Below are positions 15,750 through 25,679 of a stretch of 64,000 bases of DNA, in pieces. Within the stretch, counting starts at the first letter, position 1. Each line of letters begins with the position of its first letter. The DNA is from an uncultured Verrucomicrobiales bacterium (lineage in GTDB: Bacteria; Verrucomicrobiota; Verrucomicrobiia; Verrucomicrobiales; Akkermansiaceae), in contig CALCHQ010000085.1 in NCBI GenBank assembly GCA_937901085.1, forward strand, positions 1-64,000. Direction: 5' to 3'. The translations under genes and the position numbers were made by a program. Under the pieces are notes generated by a model that was not told the DNA's origin, ran no database searches, and saw only the letters and a program-made list of their open reading frames with translations.

Positions 15750-18700
15750 ATGGCAGGCAAACTCACCATCAGACGCGTTGGTAACCACTTACCTCACCTG
15801 TGTCTGGCAGGTGTGTTGCTGCTCACAGGCATTCTCATCTGGCTCAGCACAGCTGGTCTTCCCGGCTGTGCTGTGCGCTATCTGGAAGAACAGGCCGCAC
15901 AGGCCGGGCTGCCCCTCAGTATCGACAAAATCCAGCTTTCCCCCAGCTCCGGCATTGCGCTGAAAGTCAAGCGCATCAGGCTGGAACTCGAACAGCAGGA
16001 TGCCCTGCCCGCCAATCTGCAAATCCGCCAGATAAAGCTGGTATTCAGCCCTGGTCGCCTGCTGTCGGGAGATTTCACCCCCACACAGCTGCAGGTCAAA
16101 GGAGCAGAACTGCAACTGCCCTTTGGGCAGCAGGCCGCAGACCGCGTCGTGCTGAGCGACATCGGCCTTCACGCCAGTTTCCGTCCCGAAGCCAAGGGGC
16201 TGAACAGCACTCTGCAGGCCGTTCTGCACAACATGGCGATCGAGTGGAAAGTCAATCTGCGCGAGGAAGAAGGTCTCCTGAAGCTCCTGGCATCGGACGG
16301 AGAGAGCGCCACCGAGCAAACAGATGCCGCGGCTGCCATCCGCCAGTATCTGGCAGAATACCGCCCCGTCCTGAAGCAACTCAAATCACAACTCGACGCC
16401 CAGGACTGGACGCGCGAGAACCATCCGAAAGTCCGCTTCAACACATCGCGCGGCAGAAGCTGGAGACTTGGAATCAACGCATGGATACCCAGTTACGACA
16501 TAGAGGACTTCCACATCAGGAATGCTGACCTCAATGCCCAGTTTGCAGAGGGTACCATCACCATCAACACGCTCAAATTCAAAACCGTTGACCCCGATAC
16601 GCAAGTATCGCTGCAGGCGGGCTACGACCTGCGCACCCGCGAGCTGGCATTCCACACGAACAGCTCTGCACCGCTTGTCCGCATGCTCGACCGCTACCTG
16701 GGCGAAGACCCCACGGGCATTCTGCGCCAGATTCAATCGGAAAAAGATTCAACCCCGATCATCGAGCTGCACGGCCGTGCCGGATTCAGCGAAGATTACG
16801 CTCTCAACACCATCACGCTGCGCGGCAAGATAGAACACAGCAATGTCATGCTCGGACACTCTCTCGTCGAGCATGGTGTGCTGAGCTTCTTCATCCACGA
16901 CGGCAGCTTCAACATCGACAACCTGCAACTGAAATTCCCCGATGGCCACCTGAAAGTCAGCGCTCAGGCCGCTCACGGCACAGGCTCGGCCAAGGTGGAC
17001 ATCAACCTGCCCGATGAAGTTCTGCTGGCCCTGGCTCGTGATTTCAGCCGGAATCCGGAATTGAAGCTCCCGGAAGGACTTGCCTTTGACGATAACCTGA
17101 AGCTTCTGGCCGATTGCGAGATGACGCTTGCCACCTTTGAACCGGGCAAGAGCCGTTTTAAGGATTTAGTCCCCGCCCTCGTGGGACTCAAGCTTCAATT
17201 CAACACCGGGCGCACCGTCGCAGGTGATACCGTATGCCAGGAGAATGCCCTCTCGTTGAATATATCTGGAATCCGCTACGATGCAGAGCAGATAAGCGCT
17301 GAAGCCCTCACGCTGGAAGCCCTGAGCAGCATCTTCCAGGGCGAAAAGACAGCCGACGACGTGCTGCTGAGTGTCCACCTCAACCAATTGCAGAGCGACA
17401 CCGCCCTCTCCACCGTACAAATAGGAGAAAGCAAGCTGCAAGCCAGCGCCAAAGCAGCCTCCTCCGGCGGCTATACTGTGGAGAACCTGCACGGCACAGC
17501 AGAACTCGGTCAGTTGGTATGGGCAGACCAGAAGCTGAAATCAGAAGCCATAGCAGGCAGCATCAAGGCGGGCTGCATCAGCCACGGCAATAGCAGCGCC
17601 CAGGGAGTCCACCTGGAATTCAACATCCCGGAAGGACTGAATCTGGCCGATGTGTGGAGCAGCATGCAGAAAAACGCCCGGCTGAATGCCGCCATTCAAG
17701 AAATCAGCTACGACAAGCAATTCTGCGCCTCAGGTACGCGCCTGCAGTTGCAGCATACAGACCACAATGCAGCCACGCTGGAGTTGGAGTCGAGCGTGAA
17801 CGACAAGCCCCTCAGCTTGAAAATTGATGCAAAGCTGGAGGAGGATAAGCAAGTACATTTCCAGCACATCGAAGCGAATATTCCGGCGGCCTCACTGCTG
17901 CCCATACTGGGAGGTGAACCGCTCGAAGGCCTGCAGCTGCCGGACAGAATCTCCCTGCAAGGTGACGCACTCCTGGATACAGGAACCTGGCGGCTCATCC
18001 GTTCTCATTACGATATTCAAATTCCCGAACTTATCCGCGTGTGCCAGAACGTGTATGTACACAAAGGCATGGAAATTCCGCTGGAACTCCAGGTCCGCGG
18101 CGAATTCAACACAGCAGAGGACGGGACTATGCACTACGCCGCCGATGTAAACGCCTGGTATAAACCTGGCGAGGAACTCGACATCCGGGTAGAGGGCAAT
18201 CCGCTCACGGATTGCCGCATCACCGGCAGCAACACCATTCCGGTTGACATCATCAACGCGCTCATCGACAATGCCGACGCGCACTGGATTATGCGAGACT
18301 TCCGCTGCAAACCCGGAATCACCCGCAACAACATTACGGACATTGATACCATTATCCGCTACGACCAGGGAATCTATATCAATGCCCGCTGTAAGGCAGA
18401 ACTCATCAATATGGAATTCCTCCTCGGCGCTATCCGCGATAAGGAAGATGCCCAGGGCAACCCGACAGGAGAGGAATACCTGCGCACGGATTTGAGTTCA
18501 AATCCCTTCACCCTGGTCAGGGAAGGCCATTGCGATGTCGAGGTTCTGGTGCAGCTGGACTGCGTGGATAAACAAGGCCAGGCGCTGCCGGATGAAATCC
18601 GCATCAACTTGCTCAACCCGGATTTATTGTACGACAACGCCCCCTGGCTCAAGCGCATGGGCTTCAAGACCGGGGCGCGGACCAGCCGCATTACCGGCGA

Positions 18701-19826
18701 AGCCGTCCGTTTCAACATTGAGAACAGCACCATTACGCTCCACAAGCTCAAAGGCAATTGCTACCCCGCCTACTCCATCGGCATGTACTATGCGCCGATT
18801 CAGCATTTCATGGAGGACATTATCCTCCGCGACCCGGTAGACATTGAAACCGATTATTGTCTCTTCCCCATATCCCGCCATTGCGATATTCCCATGCAGG
18901 GGCTGATTCACACCAAGGCCCCCACCGGCGCTGGCTTCCGTTTTCTGGGCACCACAATTCCGTTCACCAACTTCAGCGGTTTCATCAACATCAGCGATGA
19001 GGATGTCTACCTCGACCGCATGAACGCCGAATGCTGGGGCGGCGTCATGAACGGAGCGGTTCGCATTGGTTTTGCCGGAGAACACACAACGCTGGACGGC
19101 TACATCCAGGCGCGCACCATGAACCTCAAGGACATCGTGGCCTCCTACGGAGAAGAATTCACCCCCGCTACCTGCAGCGGCTTCATCCGCTTCCAGGCAC
19201 CGAAACCGGATCTGGATGCGGTGCAGGCTTATGGCCGCGTCAGCCTGCGGGATGGAGACCTGATGCAGATAGGTCTGTTCCGCCCTATCGGCAGACTGCT
19301 TGCCGACATGCCGGGGCATCTGGAAAAGCTGCAGAAATCTGTCACCAACAACCAGGAAATAACCCAGCCCTCCTGGGTGAAGCGCCTCATCAGCTACGTC
19401 TTTGACTCCGGCAGCAACGCCGTCGATTCCGTCCAGAATTCGGCCTATAAAATACCTTTTGCCAACCACTTCCTGCGCTACGGCATCGATGAGGCCTTTG
19501 CCAAGTTCGACATCCGCAACGGCCACCTCATCACCCGCGACATGAGCGCCAGAGGCTACAATCTCGATGTGCGCACCCAGCTCGACATCAACCTCGACAA
19601 GCTCACGCTCACAGGCGACCTCTGGCCCAGAATCTCCAGCGTCCCCACAGTTCTTATCTCGCCCATCACCATTCTTTCCAAGTTCCTGATTGACATCAAC
19701 CTGTACGGGGATTTGATCAATCCGCAATGGGAAATCGGCCTGAGCAAGAAATTGCGGAATGACGAACCCAGCCTGAATTCCACCCCCGTCCCGGAGAGCG
19801 TAACCGAGCCTGCAGAGGAAAAGTAA
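15750..19826 (+). CDS. large AsmA/TamB-like envelope protein
   Basis: This 1358-residue protein has one N-terminal membrane anchor (residues about 15-38) followed by an AsmA-like start, where VRYLEEQAAQAGLPLSIDKIQL and the following LRLELEQQ strands resemble the repeating beta-groove fold. The rest is an almost continuous series of short beta-strands, and residues about 1130-1250 look like an AsmA C-terminal region. Such proteins span the periplasm and are linked to lipid transport between membranes. It follows rbfA by 24 bases, and cardiolipin synthase starts two bases after its stop, which fits a phospholipid or envelope role. The exact subfamily is uncertain. Confidence 0.7.
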   Translation: MAGKLTIRRVGNHLPHLCLAGVLLLTGILIWLSTAGLPGCAVRYLEEQAAQAGLPLSIDKIQLSPSSGIALKVKRIRLELEQQDALPANLQIRQIKLVFSPGRLLSGDFTPTQLQVKGAELQLPFGQQAADRVVLSDIGLHASFRPEAKGLNSTLQAVLHNMAIEWKVNLREEEGLLKLLASDGESATEQTDAAAAIRQYLAEYRPVLKQLKSQLDAQDWTRENHPKVRFNTSRGRSWRLGINAWIPSYDIEDFHIRNADLNAQFAEGTITINTLKFKTVDPDTQVSLQAGYDLRTRELAFHTNSSAPLVRMLDRYLGEDPTGILRQIQSEKDSTPIIELHGRAGFSEDYALNTITLRGKIEHSNVMLGHSLVEHGVLSFFIHDGSFNIDNLQLKFPDGHLKVSAQAAHGTGSAKVDINLPDEVLLALARDFSRNPELKLPEGLAFDDNLKLLADCEMTLATFEPGKSRFKDLVPALVGLKLQFNTGRTVAGDTVCQENALSLNISGIRYDAEQISAEALTLEALSSIFQGEKTADDVLLSVHLNQLQSDTALSTVQIGESKLQASAKAASSGGYTVENLHGTAELGQLVWADQKLKSEAIAGSIKAGCISHGNSSAQGVHLEFNIPEGLNLADVWSSMQKNARLNAAIQEISYDKQFCASGTRLQLQHTDHNAATLELESSVNDKPLSLKIDAKLEEDKQVHFQHIEANIPAASLLPILGGEPLEGLQLPDRISLQGDALLDTGTWRLIRSHYDIQIPELIRVCQNVYVHKGMEIPLELQVRGEFNTAEDGTMHYAADVNAWYKPGEELDIRVEGNPLTDCRITGSNTIPVDIINALIDNADAHWIMRDFRCKPGITRNNITDIDTIIRYDQGIYINARCKAELINMEFLLGAIRDKEDAQGNPTGEEYLRTDLSSNPFTLVREGHCDVEVLVQLDCVDKQGQALPDEIRINLLNPDLLYDNAPWLKRMGFKTGARTSRITGEAVRFNIENSTITLHKLKGNCYPAYSIGMYYAPIQHFMEDIILRDPVDIETDYCLFPISRHCDIPMQGLIHTKAPTGAGFRFLGTTIPFTNFSGFINISDEDVYLDRMNAECWGGVMNGAVRIGFAGEHTTLDGYIQARTMNLKDIVASYGEEFTPATCSGFIRFQAPKPDLDAVQAYGRVSLRDGDLMQIGLFRPIGRLLADMPGHLEKLQKSVTNNQEITQPSWVKRLISYVFDSGSNAVDSVQNSAYKIPFANHFLRYGIDEAFAKFDIRNGHLITRDMSARGYNLDVRTQLDINLDKLTLTGDLWPRISSVPTVLISPITILSKFLIDINLYGDLINPQWEIGLSKKLRNDEPSLNSTPVPESVTEPAEEK

Positions 19827-19828
19827 GC

Positions 19829-21271
19829 ATGGAAGAAAGCATCCCGATATTCAGCCTTTCTTCCGGCAGCGGCGGAGCGTTGCTACTCTCAGGCCTTGTG
19901 TTTCTGGTGCATCTGGCCGGTCTGGCCCTGTCCCTCCATGCCCTCTGCCGCGAACACTCTCCCCAGGGTACCATCGCCTGGATGCTGGGGCTCATCTTTC
20001 TACCCTGGGTCAGCGTGCCGCTCTATCTCGTACTGGGAGCAGCGCGTATCCGGCGGCACACCTCTGTCCGCCGGGGCCGGGAAAGCATCCGCAAGTTCCT
20101 CCGGAGATACGAGGCATGGGATTCTCCGGGCAGCAGGCTGAGCCAGACAATGACCAACTGCACCGGCTACGCTCCCTGCTCCGGCAACAAGGTCCGTCTG
20201 CTGCGGGACGGAAACGATACCTACCGCCGCCTGTTGCAGGACATCCGCCAGGCACAGCACTCCATTCTGCTGGAATTCTTCATCATCCGCAATGACCGGG
20301 TTGGCAACAGGCTGCGGAAAGCCTTGGAAGAACGCGCCCGCGCCGGGGTGCAGGTCTACGTCATCTACGATGAAGTGGGCTCCCACAAGCTCCCGGCAGG
20401 GTATCTGATGCGCCTGCGCCGCGCCGGGGTGCAGGTCAGTTCCTTCAACGGCAAGCGGTTCTGGCTCAGCTCCATCCTGCGGCTCAACTACCGCAACCAC
20501 CGCAAGCTGGTGGTCATCGACAGCGCTCAGGCCTACCTCGGCAGCCTCAACATCGGGCTGGAATACACCCGCAGCGCCCGCCGTCCCTACTGGCGCGACA
20601 CCTTTGTGCAACTGCACGGCCCCATCGTCAGCCAATGTCTGCTCAGCTTCCTGGACGACTGGCAACGCGCCACAGGAAACAGCCTGGCCCACCTGGCCAC
20701 CCCCTGCCCATCACAAGGCAGTACCACCTGCCAGCTCATTCCCAGCGGGCCGGATGATACCCCCACCAATACCTGGAGGCTCACGCTGCTGGAACTGGCG
20801 GCCTCTGCCCGGCAACGGCTCTGGCTTGCCAGCCCCTATTTCGTCCCCGACGAAGCCGTGCAGGCCGCCCTTTGCCAGGCCGCCCTGCGCGGGGTGGATG
20901 TATGCCTCCTCATTCCCCGGCAGGGCGATAACATGGCCGCCCAGCTGGCCATGCTCTCCTTCCTGCCGGGCATGCTGGCCTGCGGTGTCCGCATGCTGGC
21001 CTATGAACCTGGCTTCCTGCATGAGAAAGTCTGCGTGCAGGACGATGCGGTGGCCAGCATCGGCACGGCCAATCTGGATGCCCGCTCCCTGCGGCTCAAT
21101 TTCGAACTCACCCTGCTCATGGAGGACAAGGCGGCCACCGCAGAAATAGCCGCCATGCTCTCGGAAGACATGGCTCAGGCCTCAGCCCTGACACCCGCGC
21201 AATGGTACAAAGCCCCCCGCCTCATGCGACTGCTGGCAAACTGCTGCCGTCTTCTTTCGCCCGGTCTGTAA
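19829..21271 (+). CDS. cls: cardiolipin synthase (phospholipase D superfamily)
   Basis: This 480-residue membrane-bound enzyme joins two phosphatidylglycerol molecules into cardiolipin. Two N-terminal hydrophobic segments (about 17-38 and 50-70, PLDc_N type) precede two HKD motifs: HRKLVVID (His224, Lys226, Asp231) and HEKVCVQD (His398, Lys400, Asp405), each followed by a GS/GTxN signature (GSLNIG, GTANLD). Length is normal. The ATG lies two bases after the AsmA-like gene, so the pair is translationally linked. Confidence 0.92.
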   Translation: MEESIPIFSLSSGSGGALLLSGLVFLVHLAGLALSLHALCREHSPQGTIAWMLGLIFLPWVSVPLYLVLGAARIRRHTSVRRGRESIRKFLRRYEAWDSPGSRLSQTMTNCTGYAPCSGNKVRLLRDGNDTYRRLLQDIRQAQHSILLEFFIIRNDRVGNRLRKALEERARAGVQVYVIYDEVGSHKLPAGYLMRLRRAGVQVSSFNGKRFWLSSILRLNYRNHRKLVVIDSAQAYLGSLNIGLEYTRSARRPYWRDTFVQLHGPIVSQCLLSFLDDWQRATGNSLAHLATPCPSQGSTTCQLIPSGPDDTPTNTWRLTLLELAASARQRLWLASPYFVPDEAVQAALCQAALRGVDVCLLIPRQGDNMAAQLAMLSFLPGMLACGVRMLAYEPGFLHEKVCVQDDAVASIGTANLDARSLRLNFELTLLMEDKAATAEIAAMLSEDMAQASALTPAQWYKAPRLMRLLANCCRLLSPGL

Positions 21272-21280
21272 TCTCGGCGC

Positions 21281-21309
21281 TTGAAACCTGGCAGGAATGG
21301 TGCTAGAAT
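21281..21309 (+). promoter_or_regulatory. promoter of pyrC, leaderless placement
   Basis: TTGAAA (21281-21286), a 17-base spacer and TAGAAT (21304-21309) are followed by seven bases and the ATG at 21317. Confidence 0.5.
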
Positions 21310-21316
21310 AACGCGC

Positions 21317-22324
21317 ATGGAAATTACGCTGAATTCGCCGCTGGATATGCACCTGCACCTGCGCGATGGTGATATGCTGAAGCTGACAGCCCCGCTCTCG
21401 TCCGACTTTGCCGGTGCCGTCATCATGCCGAACCTTGTCCCCCCGGTGACTACGCCGGAAATGATGCAGGCCTATGACGCGCGCATCGGGGAAGCCATGG
21501 AAGGAGCGGATTTCACGCGCTATATGACCCTCTTCTTCACGCCGCTCGGTGAAAAGGAACTCCTTGCGGCCAAAGAGACTCCCGGATTCTTCGGCTTCAA
21601 GCTCTACCCGGCAGGCATTACCACCAACAGCGAAGGAGGCGTCTCCGACCTCGCGCAGGCAGACAGCACCCTCCGCCTCATGGAGGAACTCGGAATCCCC
21701 CTGCTGGTACATGGGGAAAGCCACGGTTTTGTGATGGATAGAGAGCAGGAATTCCTGTCCGTCTACCGCCACCTGGCCACAAAGTACCCGAAACTCAAGC
21801 TCAGCATGGAACACATCACCACCGCAGAGGCGGTGCGCCTGCTCGACGAATTCCCGAATATCTGCGCCACCGTCACCCTGCAGCACCTCATCATCACTCT
21901 CGACGATGTAGCCGGCGGCGCGCTGCGCCCGCACCTGTTCTGCAAGCCCATTGCCAAGCGACCCGAAGACCGCGATGCCCTGCTCCGCGCCGCTCTGGAG
22001 GGGCATCCGCGCCTCATGTTCGGCTCCGACTCTGCCCCCCATCCCCGCTGCAAGAAAGAAGCCTGCGGCTGTGCGGCTGGTGTGTTCACAGGTCCCGTTG
22101 CCCTGCCCAAGCTGGCCGAAATCTTCGCCGCTCACAGTGCCTTGGACAATCTCCAGGCCTTTGTGAGCGACAACGCCTGCAAGTGGTACGGGCTGCAGCC
22201 CGCACAGAAAACGGTTACCCTGCAGGACATCCCCATGAACGTACCCGCCAGCTACCGCAGCTATGGCCAACAGGTCATCCCCATGTACGCCGGCGAAAGC
22301 ATCGGCTGGAGTCTCGTGCGCTGA
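21317..22324 (+). CDS. pyrC: dihydroorotase
   Basis: This 335-residue class II dihydroorotase catalyses ring closure of carbamoyl aspartate to dihydroorotate in pyrimidine synthesis. Metal ligands His12 and His14 lie in DMHLHLRDG. The carboxylated lysine is Lys95 in GFKLYPAG. The catalytic Asp lies in FGSDSAPHP near residue 240. Twelve further codons are open upstream, but they overlap the promoter. A promoter with its -10 box seven bases from the ATG supports this start. Its TGA overlaps the ATG of the next gene. Confidence 0.95.
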   Translation: MEITLNSPLDMHLHLRDGDMLKLTAPLSSDFAGAVIMPNLVPPVTTPEMMQAYDARIGEAMEGADFTRYMTLFFTPLGEKELLAAKETPGFFGFKLYPAGITTNSEGGVSDLAQADSTLRLMEELGIPLLVHGESHGFVMDREQEFLSVYRHLATKYPKLKLSMEHITTAEAVRLLDEFPNICATVTLQHLIITLDDVAGGALRPHLFCKPIAKRPEDRDALLRAALEGHPRLMFGSDSAPHPRCKKEACGCAAGVFTGPVALPKLAEIFAAHSALDNLQAFVSDNACKWYGLQPAQKTVTLQDIPMNVPASYRSYGQQVIPMYAGESIGWSLVR

Positions 22325-22617
22325 TGGAAGCCGCCCCCATACCTACCGCAGAGGACTTACGGCAGCTGCTGGCTGACATTGCAGCCATGCACATGCCCTT
22401 CGGCATGTACGGCCCGGAGAATTACCCGCCGGAAGGCTGCCCGCTCATGGATTTACCCACCGAATACCTCGACTGGTTCTGGCAGAGGGGCTGGCCCAAA
22501 GGCAAGCTCGGCAGGCTCATGGAGCAGACGCTCCTCATCAAGAACAGCGGACTCGACAAACTGTTCGACCCCTTCCGGGCAGCAGCAGGAGGCCGCCGCC
22601 GCTTCCCCCGTAAATAA
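22324..22617 (+). CDS. DUF3820-type small protein
   Basis: This 97-residue protein contains the DUF3820 pattern: MPFGMYGPENYP, a hydrophobic link, then LMDLPTEYLDWFWQRGWPKGKLG. The family is small and cytosolic and has no established role; some members are labelled quorum-sensing-regulated virulence factors. Its ATG overlaps the pyrC stop (ATGA), so translation is coupled to pyrC; menA starts 13 bases after its stop. The open frame extends upstream inside pyrC but the overlap start is the best choice. Confidence 0.8.
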   Translation: MEAAPIPTAEDLRQLLADIAAMHMPFGMYGPENYPPEGCPLMDLPTEYLDWFWQRGWPKGKLGRLMEQTLLIKNSGLDKLFDPFRAAAGGRRRFPRK

Positions 22618-22630
22618 TTCTCCCGCTCTC

Positions 22631-23539
22631 ATGTCCAAACTCCGTTCCATCATTCTGGCAGCACGACCCAAAACCCTCCCCGCAGGCTTTGTCGCCGTGT
22701 GGGCGGGCTGTCTCATCGTCTGGAAATTCCAGCAGCACCTGCCGGAAACCGGCATCAGGCTCGACTGGTGGCTGGCGGCTTTCACCGCCCTGAGCTGCGC
22801 CTGCATCCAGATTGCCTGCAACTTCTTCAACGACGCCATCGACGCCACAAAAAACGCTGATACCGAACAGCGCCAGGGCCCCCGCCGCATCACCGCCAGC
22901 GGCGACATGAGCCCCACTGCCGTCAAGCTCTGGGGATGCTTCTTCCTGGTTGCAGCCGCCGCATTCGGTGTGCCGCTTATTCTGGCGCAGGGCTGGCCGG
23001 TTCTGCTCATCGGCATTCCGAGCCTCTTCTTTGCCTACGGCTACACCGGCGGCCCCTGGCCGCTGGCCTACCACGGTCTGGGGGAACTCTTTGTGCTGCT
23101 CTTCTTCGGGCTGGTGGCCGTGGTGGGCACGGTCTTTGTGCAAATCGGCTGGCAGCCGGGCTTTCTGGAGGTCTACTGCTGCGCCATTGTACTGGGGGTG
23201 CAGTGCGGACTGCTCTCCTGCCTGCTCATCGAAATCAACAACATCCGCGACCGCAAGGAAGATGCCACCACAGGCAAACGCACCCTTGCTGTGCGCTGGG
23301 GCGAAAAACGCGCCCGCGGGCTGGCCATGGCCTTCCTCGTCGCACCCTATGTCACGCTGAAGCAGACCGCTTTCTTCCTGCCCGGGTTCAGCTGGAATCC
23401 CGTGTGGCTGGCCGCCATCATCCTGGGCGGATTCATTCTCCTGAAGCTCAACACCATGCCGGCCAACAAGAAAATGAACATGCTGCTGGGGCTTTCCTCC
23501 CTGCACATGGGGCTTTTCCTGCTGGCACTCACCCTCTGA
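22631..23539 (+). CDS. menA: 1,4-dihydroxy-2-naphthoate prenyltransferase (UbiA family)
   Basis: This 302-residue membrane enzyme attaches the isoprenoid tail to dihydroxynaphthoate in menaquinone synthesis. It has about eight or nine hydrophobic segments and the two metal-pyrophosphate motifs of UbiA proteins: NDAID (residues 67-71) followed by the RRITASG loop, and EINNIRDRKEDATTGKRTLA in the second half. The family-specific pattern fits MenA better than UbiA or protoheme transferases. The start was moved to the ATG at 22631, where the conserved ARPKTLPAG region begins. Confidence 0.88.
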   Translation: MSKLRSIILAARPKTLPAGFVAVWAGCLIVWKFQQHLPETGIRLDWWLAAFTALSCACIQIACNFFNDAIDATKNADTEQRQGPRRITASGDMSPTAVKLWGCFFLVAAAAFGVPLILAQGWPVLLIGIPSLFFAYGYTGGPWPLAYHGLGELFVLLFFGLVAVVGTVFVQIGWQPGFLEVYCCAIVLGVQCGLLSCLLIEINNIRDRKEDATTGKRTLAVRWGEKRARGLAMAFLVAPYVTLKQTAFFLPGFSWNPVWLAAIILGGFILLKLNTMPANKKMNMLLGLSSLHMGLFLLALTL

Positions 23540-23555
23540 TACAACCTTTTCCACC

Positions 23556-24038
23556 ATGCGCAAGTCCCTTCTCTCCCTCCTCCCGCTGTTTCTCTGCAGC
23601 TGCATCGTCCAGAACCAGCTCATCCTCGACCCGCTCGAAGAGGGTGAAAGCCTGATGATACGCGACGAGCAGGCCATTGCCGCCTTTGAAACCATCATGG
23701 CCGGTGTGGCCGACCCTGGCAATACCTACAACCTGCCGGAGTCCACCCACGCCTTCTTCAACTCGGCCGATGTCATCAGCACCTTCCAGAACACCCAGCC
23801 GGTGCTGGGGGTCTGCCGCAACGGGGAAAAGGAATACTATTACCACATTGAGCGCAATCAGGATGATGTCCTCATCAGCGACCTTGACCAAGGCGTAACT
23901 GACTACATCATCACCCCGGAGAAATACAAGGAAATCCAGGACTTCATCGCACAGCACACCCCGGTGCAGAAAGCCACCCCCGGAGAAGAAACACCGGGAC
24001 AGGAAGCCACGGGAGCAGAATCGGACATAGAAGAATAA
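23556..24038 (+). CDS. lipoprotein of unknown function
   Basis: This 160-residue protein has a signal peptide (MRKSLLSLLPLFLCSC) with the lipidated Cys in LCSC. The mature domain (about 20-130) is a small mixed fold with conserved-looking YYYHIERN. A low-complexity tail rich in Glu, Thr and Pro follows. I do not recognise a family. It starts 16 bases after menA and ends six bases before the next membrane protein gene, so it is probably cotranscribed with both. Confidence 0.6.
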   Translation: MRKSLLSLLPLFLCSCIVQNQLILDPLEEGESLMIRDEQAIAAFETIMAGVADPGNTYNLPESTHAFFNSADVISTFQNTQPVLGVCRNGEKEYYYHIERNQDDVLISDLDQGVTDYIITPEKYKEIQDFIAQHTPVQKATPGEETPGQEATGAESDIEE

Positions 24039-24044
24039 ATCTAT

Positions 24045-24644
24045 ATGTCTCACCGTACCCCGCTTATCCTGCTGCTCATTTTCATCGCGCTCACCTGCTG
24101 GTCTGCCATCAACCCGCACGATACCCAGGTATGGTGGACAGAAATGACCGTTGCCCTGCTGCTGGTGGGCGCGCTCGTCCTCAGCTACCGCAAGTTCCGC
24201 TTCTCAGACACCGCCTATATCATCCTGGGCCTCTGGTGCTTCATCCAGGTTATCGGCGCGCACTACACCTTTGAACTCGTCCCCTTCGATTTCGTCACCA
24301 ACCTGTTCGGATTCGAGCGTAACCACTACGACCGCCTGGCCCACTTTGTGGTAGGCATGGGCGGCATTGCGATTGCCGAGCTGCTCTGGCGTTGCCGACT
24401 GGTCAATGGAGTCAGAACCGCGGCCGTATTCAGCGTCATCTTCATCCTGGCCATCGCCGGCTTCTGGGAACTGGTAGAATGGATATACGCCGAGATTGAC
24501 GGCGGCGATGCAGGCCAGGCATTCCTAGGCTCCCAGGGAGATGTATGGGACGCGCACAAGGACATGGTGCAGGATACGCTGGGAGGTATCCTTGCAGCCC
24601 TTATGTTCTACTGGCAGAACCGTGGGCAGAAAGCCTCTTATTAG
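24045..24644 (+). CDS. DUF2238 (YjdF-like) membrane protein
   Basis: This 199-residue integral membrane protein has six hydrophobic segments. The family markers are visible: IQVIGAHYTFELVPF, the ERNHYDRLAHFVVG loop, FWELVEWIYAE, and near the end WDAHKDMVQDTLGG. These acidic and His-rich loops are typical of DUF2238/YjdF proteins, whose function is unknown. It is the last gene of the pyrC-menA stretch; a long hairpin lies downstream. Confidence 0.8.
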   Translation: MSHRTPLILLLIFIALTCWSAINPHDTQVWWTEMTVALLLVGALVLSYRKFRFSDTAYIILGLWCFIQVIGAHYTFELVPFDFVTNLFGFERNHYDRLAHFVVGMGGIAIAELLWRCRLVNGVRTAAVFSVIFILAIAGFWELVEWIYAEIDGGDAGQAFLGSQGDVWDAHKDMVQDTLGGILAALMFYWQNRGQKASY

Positions 24645-24781
24645 GCATACCGGGAAAAATGCTTCTTTCGAACCCAGAAAGATATTATCCATATAGGCAT
24701 CTTCAAATGCAGCCTGGTGCAGAATAAAGCAAGAACTTCTCTTTCTTGAAAAGGCGCGAACGAAAGCATTTCCTGAACACA

Positions 24782-24811
24782 CGGAGGGGAGTTCATTCGA
24801 ACTCCCCTCCG
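24782..24811. terminator. stem-loop between convergent genes
   Basis: A perfect 13-bp stem (CGGAGGGGAGTTC and its complement, loop ATTC) lies between the converging DUF2238 and ankyrin genes. There is no clear T run, so it may act with Rho or as an RNA-stabilising hairpin. Confidence 0.5.
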
Positions 24812-24839
24812 GCGTTATCAGATTCATCAGTTTCGGTCT

Positions 24840-25667
24840 TTACTCCTCCTCAGCGGGGGGAGCTGCCTTGGCCTTGGCGGCTTTCACCAGGGCATCGGTA
24901 TCTGCCAGCACCTGGTCAATGGAAGCAGCGGGAACACCAGCCTTCAGCAGACTCTGGGTGGCATGGTAGGCCTTGGAGCGCTCCTCTGAATAGATGAGGC
25001 TGTATACCTTGGACTGGCGCTTGTCGTATGCAGCGCCCTTCTCCTCCGCCAGCTGGGCAGCGGTCTTGCTCTCAGCGTTCACGGCGGCGGTATCAGCCCC
25101 CAGCTGAAGCAGAACCTTCACCACGGCATCATCGCCGCGCATGGCAGCCAGCATCAGCGGAGTGTAGCCATTGGCCTCTTTCTCGTTGATATCCAGGCCG
25201 GCCTTGACGAGCATGGCCACGGAGTGGGGCATGCCGCTCCAGGCAGCCCAGTGGAGAGCCGTGAAACCATCCTGGTCCTTGGCGTGAATGTTCACACCGG
25301 GAGCATTAAGGAGTTCCTGCACATAATAGGCGCGATCGGCATCCTTGGCCATGGAGAGCTGCGGGTTGTTGAAGTTCGTGTACACAGCCCACATGAGCGG
25401 GGTGCGGCCGGTGCTGTCCGGCGTGTTCACGAAATCGGCATGGGCTTTCGTTCCCTCGGTAAATTCCTTCAGAAAAATATCGTCCTTGCCATTCTGCACG
25501 CCACCCTTGCGGATGAGGGAGACGAGCGAGTCCGTCACCTGCACGGATTCAAAGGGCTTCATGGCCAGGTTGCAGGCGTAGCCCAGAGCCCCCATGATGC
25601 ACACCAGGATGCACATATCCTTGATGATGGGAAGCCACTCGGTCTTGTGTTCTTGAGTATCAGACAT
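24840..25667 (-). CDS. membrane-anchored ankyrin-repeat protein
   Basis: This 275-residue protein has one transmembrane helix near the N-terminus (about 18-36) and then four to five ankyrin repeats (about 85-200), including TPLMWAVYTN, GFTALHWAAWSG and GYTPLMLAAMRGDDAV. A charged, Ala/Lys-rich tail ends in a row of Glu. Ankyrin repeats bind other proteins; the partner is unknown. It starts 12 bases after the MFS transporter and is probably made together with it and ilvD. Confidence 0.85.
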   Translation of the reverse strand: MSDTQEHKTEWLPIIKDMCILVCIMGALGYACNLAMKPFESVQVTDSLVSLIRKGGVQNGKDDIFLKEFTEGTKAHADFVNTPDSTGRTPLMWAVYTNFNNPQLSMAKDADRAYYVQELLNAPGVNIHAKDQDGFTALHWAAWSGMPHSVAMLVKAGLDINEKEANGYTPLMLAAMRGDDAVVKVLLQLGADTAAVNAESKTAAQLAEEKGAAYDKRQSKVYSLIYSEERSKAYHATQSLLKAGVPAASIDQVLADTDALVKAAKAKAAPPAEEE

Positions 25668-25679
25668 GTTATTTGGAAA

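Noticed and set aside
18624..19727. A 367-codon minus-strand open frame opposite the AsmA-like gene
   Set aside because: Shadow frame with repetitive Ala/Gly/Asp composition.
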